From Enoplolaimus lenunculus (Eukaryota; Nematoda; Enoplea; Enoplida; Thoracostomopsidae): DNA of 64,000 nucleotides. Shown here one piece after another: positions 32,101 to 42,434 of the stretch. Position 1 is the first letter of the stretch, and every line of letters begins with the position of its first letter. The stretch spans positions 1-64,000 of the forward strand of contig JASANG010001063.1 in NCBI GenBank assembly GCA_030248215.1, in the 5' to 3' direction. The translations under genes and the position numbers were made by a program. The notes beneath the pieces are model-generated. The model made no database searches. It had not been told where the DNA came from and saw only the letters and a list, made by a program, of their open reading frames with translations.

Positions 32101-35100
32101 AAAATGTTGGAAAGTTGCCCAAAATACGTATGTGAGGCATTCCAGCATTAATTATATAAATTTGCTAGAAATCTTGAGGAATATTTTGAAATCTTTTTGT
32201 ATTTTTCTGAGAGCAGACAAATTTTTCAGGTTGTTTCTTTTGGAATCAGTAAATCTTCTGACGTTAAATGTAGTTGCTTGCCTACGACTCCTGAGTCGAA
32301 TCCGATGCTTAAACTAAGCCAAAGCCTAAACAAACGTAAGCCTAATAATATGTTTAAGTTTCATCTCAAGTCTAAGCCTAACCTTCCCAGGCTATAAGTC
32401 GTCTAGTTTGTCTCACAATAGGGTCATATAATAAACACTTGCCAAAAAATCAATATCCGGTCGATTCACTATGTCATATTTTCAGCATAGCTATCTTCAA
32501 CTCATTTTTGGTAGTTATAGTTAAAATTAAGCTTATTTTTAGATCCAACTAAAAAGTTTCCCATAGCTTTTAAGTAAAGATTCCAGTTTATATCATAGAC
32601 GGTTACAAACGTGAAGTTAACATAGATGGCCGATGTTTACTTTTAGCGGCGTAATAATAGATTAAGCGTATTCCGTAAGCCTAAGCCGAAGTCTAAACGT
32701 TGAAAAAATGTGCTCCTAAACTAAAGCCTAAGCTTAAGCCTAAGCCTAAGCCTAAGCCTAAGCCAAAGCCTAAGCCTAAGCCTAAGCCTAAGCTTAAGCA
32801 ACAAAATGTAATCTAGAATCTAAACACACTCTTTTATACACCCACCAGAAACCTGGACGCCCCTAAAAGTAACATGTGATAAAGGTATTTACCGGTAATT
32901 TGAGTTGGATCAACGTTTACTGGACTTGTTGGATCCGTTAGAACTGAGGTTAAATTTTCGGACGAACAAGAACCTTCGCCACTGCACTAAAATCAATAAT
33001 AAAGCATTAACATAAAAATTAATGGATCATCCACGTTATTATGCATGGTTTACTACAATTTTTGACCGCCGTGTGGAATTTCACACCGTCAATCGACGCT
33101 TGGGCTATAATAGAGTCAATTTAAGCTTTAGACTAATTGTTTTCTTAGGCTTAGGCTTAGTCTTAGCCTTAGGCTGAGTAATAGGCTCATCCATACGCTT
33201 AGGTTTAGGTTTACGCTTAGGCTTAGGAATATGCATATACTATTGTTTCGGCCCTGTTCTATACATGGGTCGACGCTTGCATAATGACAGGTTTTCAAAA
33301 TTTTCAAACGACAGATACGCTTTTTTCGAAAACGTAAGTATATTTACATCCTTTCGAGTGCCCCACGTCTATTATTAATATTCACATTGTTAGTGCAATA
33401 TTTGACGCGTTCTCAGATCATTTGAGAAGTCACAAAGACGTAACAAACTCGCTAAAAAGGCAGTTTCACTGTGCAATGATGGTTATTTCACATGATCCAT
33501 AGGGACTTCAAAATGTATATATATTTAAAATGATGTAATATATGCATATGTATTCATTTTGTTTAAGAATCCTCTACACTTCAAAAAATGTTGAGTCAAA
33601 TTGACACTCCGAAATAGGCTCTACTGGACTGCACAAACTGAGTCAAATTCGACTCCGCTAGAGTCAAACGCGCAACGAAGAGAGTCAAGTTTGACTCTGG
33701 TGGAATCGAAATTGACTCGTTGTGTGTAGTCCCGTAGAGCCTATTTTGGAGAGAGTCCATTTGACTCACCGTTTTTTGCAGTGTACTTTATAAAAAGAAA
33801 GCACTTCTGTCCTGACAACTTTTCATATGCTCAGGACATGGTATGCTCATGAAGCACACTTTCTGCGCTGTGCTTTCATTTCAAGTTACAGCGCAGTTTT
33901 TAGCCCAATCCCATTAATGAGACTATACAATCTTTTACATCCATGTAGACATTATAGCGTGGATAATTCATATACTATAGTGACCCGAATAAGAGGGGGG
34001 CAATTAGGGGGATCCGCATTTTGAGTCCCAATCAATAGGAGTCCGTATCCCGAGAGCACAGAGATAAATTCAAGTCAATTAATAGTTAATTGCAAAAAAA
34101 CTAAGAAGACATATATTTCTCTTCTGCGTGATTTGGGTTAATTTTTACATACCGACCCCCCGCTGTATGCATTCTGATGCTCCAATTACAGCTATATGGC
34201 TCACGGTTTGCTCAACCCCTGACGTCCGAATTTGTTTTGAAAATTAAATTTATGAAGTTTTTAAGCATTTTTAAATTTATGAAATTTTTAAGCATTTTTA
34301 AATTTATGAAATTTTTAAGCATTTTTAAATTTATGAAATTTTTAAGCATTTTTAAATTTATGAAATTTTTAAGCATTTTTAAATTTATGACATTTTTAAG
34401 CATTTTTGAATTTATGAAATTTTTAAGCATTTTTAAATTTATGAAATTTTTATGCATTTTTAAATTTATGAAATTTTTAAGCATTTTTAAATTTATGAAA
34501 TTTTTAAGCATTTTTAAATTTATTAAATTTTTAAGCATTTTTAAATTTATGAAATTTTTAAGCATTTTTAAATTTATGAAATTTTTAAGCATTTTTAAAT
34601 TTATGAAATTTTTAAGCATTTTTAAATTTATGAAATTTTTAAGCATTTTTAAATTTATGAAATTTTTAAGCATTTTTATATTTATGAAATTTTTAAGCAT
34701 TTTTAAATTTATGAAATTTTTAAACATTTTTAAATTTATGAAATTTTTAAGCATTTTAAAAAATGTTTAATGATCGCTTGACTCACATCAATTTGTGTTT
34801 CAACAATAACACTTCCGCGTTTCATTGGTTGTCTCGGTAGGCAAATTTGATTCGTCAAATTGTGGTTTGTGAATGCTTCGGAAAGCTAAAACATATATAA
34901 GTCATTTGGGGGTTTTTAAAGCAAAATCTCATCGATTTGTTGTCAAAAACCTTGGTCCCGCGTTACTTTTACGACTGTCTTAGTATCTGGTGGGTCTGTA
35001 AAAGAGTAGGCTTACATTCTAGACTACATTTTTTGCTTATGCTTAGGCTTAGGCTTAGGCTTTGGAATACGCTTTTGAAGCGCTTAGGTCTAAGCTTAGG

Positions 35101-38100
35101 GATACGCTTTTTCCCCGCTTAGGCTTAGGCTTAGGCTTAGGAATACGCGTTTGCAACGCTTAGGCTTAAGAATAAGCTTAATCTGCTGTTACGGCCTTAA
35201 AAGTAACATTGGTGTAAACCTTTATTGTCTGTATGCATTATTTTGAAATTACTACCGTTTTAGTGCAAAGATATATATTCAGGTTAAAAAAATTAGCTGT
35301 AAATAAGCATGGTACAGCTGTAAGTAAAATTGTATATTCTTAATGCTTAACCAAAGGGGTTTGTAGATAGAGTTGAACAATTTTATTATTTTCAAACTGC
35401 AAAAAATGGTGAGTTAAATTGACTATCCGAAATAGGCCCTACGGTACTAGTTAAACTGAGTCAAATTCGACTCCGCCACAGTCAAACGTGCGACTCAGTG
35501 AGTCGAATTTGATTCTGGCGGAGTCGAATTTGACTCATTTTGTGTAGTCCCGTAGAGCCTATTTCGGACAGAGTCAATTGGACTCACCATTTTTTGCCGT
35601 GTATGATATATATTTTAGGAAGTTATTTTAAAACTAATTGTACCGATTAACGCGACGGTCGCGTGCCATTCGCACTTTGTCATTTAAGACATTTTGTATA
35701 ATTAAATGTTTACAACAGTTTGAAATACTGCGTTCACGCGTCAAAAATTTTCTAATTTTCTTGCTCTTTACGCTCACTCACAAATACCACCAATTTTAAA
35801 AGTTGTTTTTTAATTGAAAATAATATTTTGTTCACGCCTCTTGACTGCAACTTACCCCTGATTCAATAATTGCAGCCATTGTGTCGAAATGTTGTGATTT
35901 TGCGTTGAAAAAGTTCGATTCGTAATTCACTGGAGAGTCGCAAATGTTTGTGATTCGCAGTTGAATCGACGCTGACGTTGAAATTTCTGTTAAACACAAA
36001 AAATCAATTGAAACTTTTTGAAAAATTAAACTTGAAGCTTTTTTGAACTTAATTTCCGATTTTTTCAAAATGTCAGTTGATAAATTTAAAACAAACATTT
36101 TATAATTTAGCGATTTTGTAATGCTGATTTGGTAAAGATAGTTTGCGAATTATGACTGATTTGTGATACAAAAAACATATCGGCACTTTTTCGTAACCGC
36201 TAGACATAGGCTGCGGTATTTGCCTGCTTATGCATCGTTCACAATAAAAAATTTCATTTTGCCACCGAAGACATTAAAAGGTAGAGTTAACATGTGTCCA
36301 TTTTTAAAATTTTCATGCGTTAACCCTACCATAACGCAAAAATTGTGTTTGCCCTACACTAACGCGTGTTACAAACTGCTCTGTGACACGCATTATGATA
36401 CAGCTGTGAGACATGTTATAGGGTAGAGTTAACGCAGTTTTTTTCATTACGGTTGGGTTGACGCATGACAACTTTGATAATTGACACGTGTTAACTTTAC
36501 CTTATAATGTTTTCGGTTACAAAATGAAATTTTTGATTGTGAACGATGCATTAAAACATTTTTGTTTTATGTGATTTTTCTCGATGAAAACTATATTCAT
36601 AGGATGAAGCTTAGATTCCAGTTAAAATTCTAACCAATATTTACGCACCGCAAATTTGATTTGCTCAAAAATTTGGAAATTGAATTTCAATTCACCGACC
36701 ATTTATAACATTTAAAATGTGTGTGAAATCAACATTTCAAATTGATGTCAATATTATGAAACCAAAAATCTGGATTTATCCAATCAGATTTGATGAAAAA
36801 CAAAAACATTAAAAAACTAAAAAATTGATTTGTCCAATTAAATTTGCTAATAAACAAGAAACTTTACAAAATGAAAAATTGACTCGTCCAATTAAATTTG
36901 CTAATAAACAAGAAACTTTACAAAATTACAAAATGATTCATTCGTCCAATTAAATTTGCTAATAAACAAGAAACTTTACAAAATTACAAAATGATTCGTC
37001 TAATTAAATTTGCTAAAAAGACAAGAAACTTTACAAAACTAAAAATTGATTCATCCAATCAGATTTCCTTAAAATAAAACAGAAACTTTATAAAATTTGA
37101 AAAAACATTTTGCTAAATCTTACTTTTACATTTTCGACTTTCAGCATCGTACATTTCGCCTTGGTTGCAACGACAGACAGCTGTGTTATCGATCAGCGCA
37201 TTCCGCAAATGATCACCACTTTCGAAACAATTCGCATATCGCGCAATCAATTCTAAAATATTAATTAATATTTTAGTTGTATTGACGGCAAACAGCACTG
37301 GCAAACCAAAATTTAAAAATAACGAGAAAGTGTTTGACTTTGAAATATTTGTGGAACTGAAATTCAAATATTTGTTGCGAAGTAACAACTGGACAATAAT
37401 GTCCTTATTGGAACAAGGAGCAGTTTATATAGCACAAAGACTGAACGCCCACACTATTACATCAGAAGCATTGCCTCACGCCATACATAGTCATGCGTGG
37501 GTTGTTTATCATGACATCATGCTACATCCTTGCATCATGTTTTCCTGGCCCTTGCCGTTGGAAGCGTGACGCGAGACAGCTTCCTACAATACTCCTCCTC
37601 TAGACGACAGTCGTTAAGCGATCAGAGAATTTGACGGCTCGGTTAGACCGACGAGGTTTGCCACCTAACGCTGCTGACGAATCCGTGGGAGGCGATGAAG
37701 ATTTTATCGGGTCGTTGCCAATGAAAGCGGGTTTGAGGCGATTGATGGAAACCACCTCCGTCTTTCCAAACTTGTCGATCGTGTAGTGCTTGACATCTCG
37801 CTTGATGACACGGAATGGACCATCGTACGGAGATTGTAGGGGTTTTCGTATGGCGTCATGGCGCAAGAAGACGAATTCGGATTGCGCAAGCATTGACGGA
37901 ATGAAAGACGGACGTTCGACCGATCGTGTTGTTGCCGGTTGCAGTTGGCGCATTGTACATCGTAAGTGGTCGGCGAATGAAATTAAATCGGGCAATTTTT
38001 GCGACGAAGTTGATATCATTTCTTTCGGTAGTTGAATTTAAGATCCATAGACCGTTTCAGCTACCGTTGCTTTGAAGTCTTCCTTTATGGTTGACCGAAT

Positions 38101-39293
38101 ACCGAGAAGCACCAAAAGTAGAACTTCTGTCCAGCGTTGGTTGTTGTCGCGAGCTTTAAGAGCAGCCATGAGTTGACGGAGAAAGCGCTCCACTAAGCTG
38201 TTGGCGATCGGGTGGTAGGCCGTAGTTCGAAAATGGCTAACTCCCAATAGACGAGTTAGCTTGTTGAATAAATGATGATTTGAACTGGCGACCACGATCA
38301 TTGGTGATATATGTCGGCACGCCAAATCGAGATACCCAACCGGAGACCAGCGGTTTGGCGACGGATTCAGTAGTAATGTTAGCAATCGGTATTGCCTCAG
38401 GCCATTGAGTATAGCGATCGACGATCGTAAGCAGGTACGATTGGCCCTACGACAGCGTAAACGTACCAACGATGTCGACGATTATATGGTCACACCGATG
38501 ATCGGGTGGACGAAACTTCCCAAGGGGTAAAATCGAATGTCGGCCGATCTTTGACCGTTGACACTCGAGGCAAGTTCTGACCCATTGTCGAACATCTTGA
38601 TTGATTCCAGGCCAAACGAAGCGTTGCGTTACCAATCGCTGGGATGCTCGTATCATGTTTCCCTGGCCCTTGCCATTGGAAGCGTGACGCGAGATAGCTT
38701 CATACATTTTTTGTTTTGTCGTACTTGTTGAAATATTGTTAACTTGGTTGTGCAGTGCTCACGGCAAAACTGCCACACAAATACCTCTGTGAAATTTTCG
38801 GCCAATGTACAGAACGGAGCTGTAACAGTATAGTTTAAACATACTCCTAAGCCTACGCATATGCTTAAAGTCTAAGCGTAAAAATAAGCTTATACATAAG
38901 CCTAAGCATACGCAACACATTAATCTAAACTTTTGCGTATTCTATTGCAGTCCCACAGAAAAACGTACAGAAAAACGTTCTGCCCCTGATCTTTACATGG
39001 GTCAAACTTTCAAAAACTATTTCTTGCTCCACAGTTGTAAACAAAACAAAGCTTACGTGCTGGACTGGGAGTTGATACGAACGGTTGAGTTGAATGGCTG
39101 GTTGTCGCGGCGGACGCAGTTGTTGTCTCTTTCTCAGCATCGCTCGTTTGCTCTGGTTCAATTGGAGTTAAGCTCGACGAAGTGAGTCTTGGCAGATCCT
39201 CAGTGCTCAATGGCTGACTTTCTGTGGAATGTATTTCAGCTATGAGCGTAGTAGACTGTGACGATGTTGTTGTTTTTGTTGTTGTTGTTGTTT

Positions 39294-39348
<55 letters not shown>

Positions 39349-42300
39349 CGTCGTTGTTGTTGTTGTTGTTGTTGTTGTTGATGATGTTTTTCTTGTTGTT
39401 CTTTCGTCTCGACTTGATTCCACATTTTGATGGCGATTAATTGTAACTGAGCTTCGACCGTTTGTTCGATAATTGTGTTCGCGATTGCTGCTGTCTACTG
39501 AACGATGCGTTGACTGATTCAACATTTGTCGTGCCAATTCGGTTCGGACGGCTTGTTTTTCGTGATCTTCAAGATTGTGGAAACTGTCTCGAAGATTTAC
39601 GCCTTGTGAAAAGCTTACAAGCCCGCGGTCTACATTTCTATGCGGTTCCAGTTGAATGCCTGATATCTCATTGCGCAGTTGTTCTTCAGAACTCGCTGGA
39701 AATCCAAGTTTAACCTTTTCAACTTCACTTTGAACTTTGTGTTCATTCAATTCAATCTCAACGCGATTCTCGGGTTGCTGTTTCAAATTATTTTCCGCTT
39801 TGAGTTCAGACGCGTCCGGTCCGTTACGCCTGACTGCCGGACTAAGTCCGTGGTCGTAGAATCCATCCCATGTACCGTTATCAGACGAATTCGTCAACAA
39901 AATTATATCTAAGCTTCGATGTTTCTGAGGCACAAGTGTTATTCGAGGCTTTTCGTGGTCGTTTCTGTTCAGTTTGGGTTCAAATACACCGTCACTAACC
40001 GATCCATGCCTACGATGGCTACCATATGTTGCTTTTGGTCGAATACTGAACGAATATTTTTCAATTTGTTGGTTAAATTTTGATAAAGCCAGTTTTTCGG
40101 TACTTTTTGAATCATCTTCAAACGCAATCGGCGACGGGATATGGTTCACACCGAGGTCGATATCGTCTTTGAAGTTTCCGATCACATATCGTTGTGGTTT
40201 TTGTTTACAGTTGGCCAGAGAAATTGCTGAAAATAAAACAAGTAATGTTCCGTTTGACCTAATAGCGGACTAACCATATTCATTAACCTAAACCTAAGAG
40301 TACACCTTTGCATAATCACATGGCTATTAAACCTAACCCTGAGCAAAAAAGATCCGTCTATAGCCTTAAGCCTAATCTATTACAATCAGCGCGAAACAGT
40401 TGGATGGGCCCCCAAGTAACGCCGGATATAATATCAATGGGCGTGGATGAATTGGTATTACGACAATTCGTCACCTGACAACTCGTCGACCGACAACTTG
40501 TAATCCGAAATTACACAGACTCGACAGTTCATCGTTTAAAATACGTTTAGGCTTACGATTACGCCTAGGATTATGATTAGATTTATTCATAAGCTTTACG
40601 ACATTGATGTGCAACAAGTTGTAGGGCAACAAATTGTCGTAGACAATCGCTGATCCATGGGGGGCACTCCGGCTGGGACCCCCCCAACAGCATCTCGACA
40701 AAAATTATATAGAGTGTCAATTCTCTGTTTTACGCACCATAGTATAAGCAGCTTTCTTTAAGTTTGTGCCTGTTTGAAACCAAATCCGAACTTATGTTTC
40801 CACCCTGTTGTTTAGATCTAAATTGCGTTGATGCGTTAGTTATGTTTGTGATTCATCTCAATGGAACGAACCTGAAGAAGTCAATTTTATGGCAATAGTT
40901 CGTGGTTTGTGTGTGGGTCAAAAATAAGTTTATTGCCTGTGAAATTTTGTCCCCCCTTATTTTGAGATCCTGGATCCGACGCTGGTCGTAGATTCGGATG
41001 AATCGTATATATTTTCAATACAGCTACTGAGGGAAATTAATTAAATATTAAACTGTACTGTAGTGACCCGAATAAGAGAGAAAAGTGATATTTGTTTTGA
41101 GTCTCCACAGGGCACAGGACCGTTATTCGGTTACGGACTGGATTCACTTTTCAATTCGCCTCTTGTTTTGTTATACCCAATATCTTTCTGTCTTATATTT
41201 ATCTGTTTTCTAGATTTAATAAAATGTTTGCTGGTTGTCTGAGTGTCTGTTTCGTCTTTCACCAGTCTATGCCATTCTTTTGTTTTGATCTCTTTTTACG
41301 AACTCTCAATATAACTTATGGACTCTACAATGTAAATTCCAATGAGTTGATTAATCAATTCAACTTGCGAGCTAGTTATTTCTGAGTTGATGTCAGTAAA
41401 CATTACCCCACTCTGAGTTGAGTTGTTTCTCACTCTGAGTTGAGGTGACTCTGGGTGAGTTAATTAGTTAACTTTGAATCAATTGAATCAACTCAAACTG
41501 TTGAGTTCTGATAATCCTAAGACTGAGTGATTCGACTCATTCTGAGTTAAAATCAACTCACTGAAATTTTACAGTGTATCCACTAACGGACTCTAGTTTA
41601 GGAAAATGGATAGCTAGCTATTAATTGTGACAAAATTGATCACAATCTTATCACTATTTCTTATTCGGGCCACTACAGTACGTGCGGTTGCTTTATTTGG
41701 TTTGAATGATAAAGACAAAAACATCTTGAGTGTTTGCAATTTTTTATATAATTTTTATTGCCATTTAAATAACAAAATGGTTTTTTACGCACGCGTCAAA
41801 GTTTGTTTTTCCAAAATTAAATTTTTCAAAATGTTTTGAATTTTTCAAAACTCATCGGAGTTTAATTTATTATAAAAATAGAGTCAAATTTTCTGTTCCG
41901 GACGGCATAGGTTCAAAAACGCCTATTTTGGCTGTCTGACCGTTGTATTGTACACCACTGAAAATTTCAATGAGTTGAATAATCATCTCAGCTAGAGTGT
42001 ATAGTTATCGTAAACTTTTACTCCCTCTGAGTTTAGTTAATTTCCACTGCGAGTTCAGTTGATTTACAGGTGAGTTGAATAATTAATATCTCACAGTCAA
42101 TTTTATTTACTCAGAATTCTGAGTTCTGAAAGTCCTAAACGCAGAACGGGTGATTCAACTCATTCTGAGTAAAAATCAACTCATTAAGTTTTGCAGTGTA
42201 TGTAGAGAATGGAAGGTTTTATCTCGAGAAGTTGTCTTTTATTGTGTTCTCAAAAGGGTTGTGCATCTCTAACCCCCCACACACTGGGCAATTTACGTAT

Positions 42301-42434
42301 ATGTTGAAATTGCATTAAAGAGTTAAAATCTACTCTTTGAGATTTACAGTGTAACAAATATCTGTTTTGAAACTTTTACCTGAAAGAATGAAAATCACAA
42401 ATTTCACATCGTAAATCAAGTTTTCTTTAAACAT
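29110..42434 (-). CDS. transmembrane mucin-like protein, EGF-SEA-EGF type, nine coding exons
   Basis: Exons (minus): 42434-42380, 40226-39057, 37252-37124, 35986-35856, 34885-34787, 32986-32893, 31965-31774, 30051-29884, 29210-29110. All have AG/GT borders, all phases agree, and the total is 2139 nt (712 residues). Order: signal peptide 1-23 (hydrophobic core VKFVIFILS, split by intron 1); Ser/Thr-rich ectodomain with a poly-Thr run near 298-337; four-Cys EGF-like segment (CFESG...[10 protein letters not shown]...KC); SEA domain across exons 4-5, with GSVIV at 519-523 matching the SEA self-cleavage site; linker; six-Cys EGF (SCNRGKNSC...CTCFNGYED...GRIC); helix [17 protein letters not shown]; basic stop-transfer CKKRDK; tail ending TVSIV, a class I PDZ ligand (S-I-V). 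This order matches vertebrate MUC3/12/17-type mucins, which shield epithelia. Orthology versus convergence is open. The weak point is the exon 7 donor (GTATTA). Confidence 0.87.
29243..29345 (-). mobile_element. family T fragment
   Basis: 'catgaatattttctatttca...ggatttgaactc...catcaccgctc', the tRNA-like half only. It lies in the last mucin intron, just upstream of the final exon. Confidence 0.65.
29432..29860 (-). mobile_element. family A MITE, long core
   Basis: GGTCCATGTAAATATCAGGAG ... CCCTGTTCTTTACATTGGCC. (TTAGGC)n broken into blocks by 'gaacaaactcattcttac'. It sits in a mucin intron, about 25 bases from the exon ending at 29884. Confidence 0.9.
30133..30386 (-). mobile_element. family A MITE, subtype A3
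   Basis: GGCCATGTTACTTTAAGGGG ... ACGCCCGTTAATGTAACATTGGC; subtype with 'gggcgtccaggtttctggtgg'. TTAGGC core separated by 'aactcatttttgcaacg'. Confidence 0.85.
30395..30707. mobile_element. family J MITE
   Basis: 'ccaagagtgcctgatacaagagtacgcaactct' and its inverse 'agttgcatactcttgtaacaagtcattatcgactcttg' give about 40-bp ends. Related pieces at 52055-52180 and 54698-54905. Confidence 0.7.
31022..31250 (-). mobile_element. family T element, aged
   Basis: 'tttctcacatgaattta...ggaatcgaacacg...accatcaccactcc...tgacgctcgaactcgacgggtctctcacgtcttgt'. The outer TTAA ends are worn. Confidence 0.7.
31441..31690 (-). mobile_element. family C MITE
   Basis: CACTGTAAAGTTCAGTGAG ... CATTGGAATTTACAGTG with TA on both sides. 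In a mucin intron, less than 90 bases below the EGF exon. Confidence 0.9.
32637..32877 (+). mobile_element. family A MITE, subtype A3
   Basis: GGCCGATGTTTACTTTTAGGGG-like left end ... 'cacccaccagaaacctggacgcccctaaaagtaacatg'. (CCTAAG)n core. In a mucin intron next to exon 6. Confidence 0.85.
33103..33271 (-). mobile_element. family A MITE
   Basis: Left end shortened but flanked by perfect 8-bp copies GACGCTTG (33095-33102 and 33272-33279). Right end GGCCCTGTTCTATACATGGGTC. (TTAGGC)n core. Confidence 0.85.
33577..33783. mobile_element. family D palindromic MITE
   Basis: CACTTCAAAAAATGTTGAGTC ... GACTCACCATTTTTTGCAGTG, TA at each side. The halves are near-perfect inverted copies of GACTC-rich sequence. 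Confidence 0.9.
33973..34052 (+). mobile_element. family B fragment
   Basis: TACTATAGTGACCCGAATAA and 'gagtcccaatcaataggagtccgtatccc'; the rest is missing. Confidence 0.6.
34236..34756. repeat. 27-bp minisatellite in a mucin intron
   Basis: About 19 units of AAATTTATGAAATTTTTAAGCATTTTT, nearly identical to each other. It starts 31 bases past the splice donor of the second SEA exon. Open in frames on both strands only because 27 is a multiple of three. Confidence 0.95.
34954..35214 (-). mobile_element. family A MITE, subtype A3
   Basis: GGTCCCGCGTTACTTTTACG ... 'gttacggccttaaaagtaacattggtg', flanks AAAACCTT / TAAACCTT (8 bp, one difference). Confidence 0.85.
35396..35602. mobile_element. family D palindromic MITE
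   Basis: 'aaactgcaaaaaatggtgag' ... 'gactcaccattttttgccgtg'; full palindrome. In a mucin intron between the SEA exons. Confidence 0.88.
36231..36550. mobile_element. family N long-TIR MITE (TTA target)
   Basis: TGCATCGTTCACAATAAAAA ... TTTTTGATTGTGAACGATGCA. Inverted arms of roughly 68 bp, with 3-bp TTA on both sides (36228-36230, 36551-36553). PIF/Harbinger-like. In a mucin intron. Confidence 0.85.
36775..37080. repeat. ~58-bp AT-rich tandem repeat
   Basis: About five units of 'gtccaattaaatttgctaataaacaagaaactttacaaaatt', in the same mucin intron as family N. Confidence 0.85.
37373..38707 (-). mobile_element. Ty3/Gypsy LTR-retrotransposon fossil (integrase region and one LTR)
   Basis: Minus-strand remnant in mucin intron 2, same orientation as the gene. 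It keeps an integrase zinc-binding segment (CLECQRSK context), part of the integrase core and the downstream pol end, then a purine-rich tract and a 216-bp LTR at 37373-37588 (TG...CA, with TATATAA inside). About 50 bp resembling the LTR edge recurs at 38652-38707, so related repeats lie at both ends. Gag, protease and reverse transcriptase are not seen. It is broken and incomplete, with several breaks. I see no clear target duplication, which suggests a fairly old copy. Confidence 0.82.
38800..39003 (+). mobile_element. family A MITE
   Basis: GGCCAATGTACAGAACGG ... CCTGATCTTTACATGGGTC, flanks AAATTTTC / AAACTTTC. Ends about 50 bases from the mucin exon 2 donor. Confidence 0.82.
39275..39385 (-). 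repeat. (ACA)n trinucleotide array coding poly-Thr
   Basis: GTT repeats on plus, read as ACA on minus, in mucin exon 2. Gives an almost pure Thr run of over 30 residues with a few Lys. Being in frame, length changes would alter the number of potential O-glycosylation sites. Confidence 0.92.
40283..40410 (+). mobile_element. family A fragment, old
   Basis: 'taacctaaacctaagag...aaaaaagatccgtctatagccttaagcctaatctattacaat' keeps the family A order without TIRs. Confidence 0.4.
40650..40985 (-). mobile_element. family G MITE
   Basis: Opposite-strand copy of 10353-10696 ('gcatctcgacaaaaattatatagagtgtcaattctctg' and so on to 'gatcctggatccgacgctgg'). In mucin intron 1. Confidence 0.75.
41056..41680 (+). 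mobile_element. family B MITE carrying a nested family C MITE
   Basis: TACTGTAGTGACCCGAATAA ... TTATTCGGGCCACTACAGTA with TA ends. The body is more diverged than other copies and holds family C at 41338-41576. In mucin intron 1. Confidence 0.8.
41338..41576 (+). mobile_element. family C MITE nested in family B
   Basis: CAATGTAAATTCCAATGAG ... TGAAATTTTACAGTG, with TA on both sides (41336-41337, 41577-41578). Confidence 0.9.
41953..42198 (+). mobile_element. family C MITE
   Basis: CACCACTGAAAATTTCAATGAG ... CATTAAGTTTTGCAGTG with TA flanks; about 180 bases from the mucin signal-peptide exon. Confidence 0.85.

Noticed and set aside
34177-34770. 197-codon frame with FMKFLSIFK repeats
   Set aside because: A 27-bp intronic repeat, open on both strands, inside the mucin gene intron.
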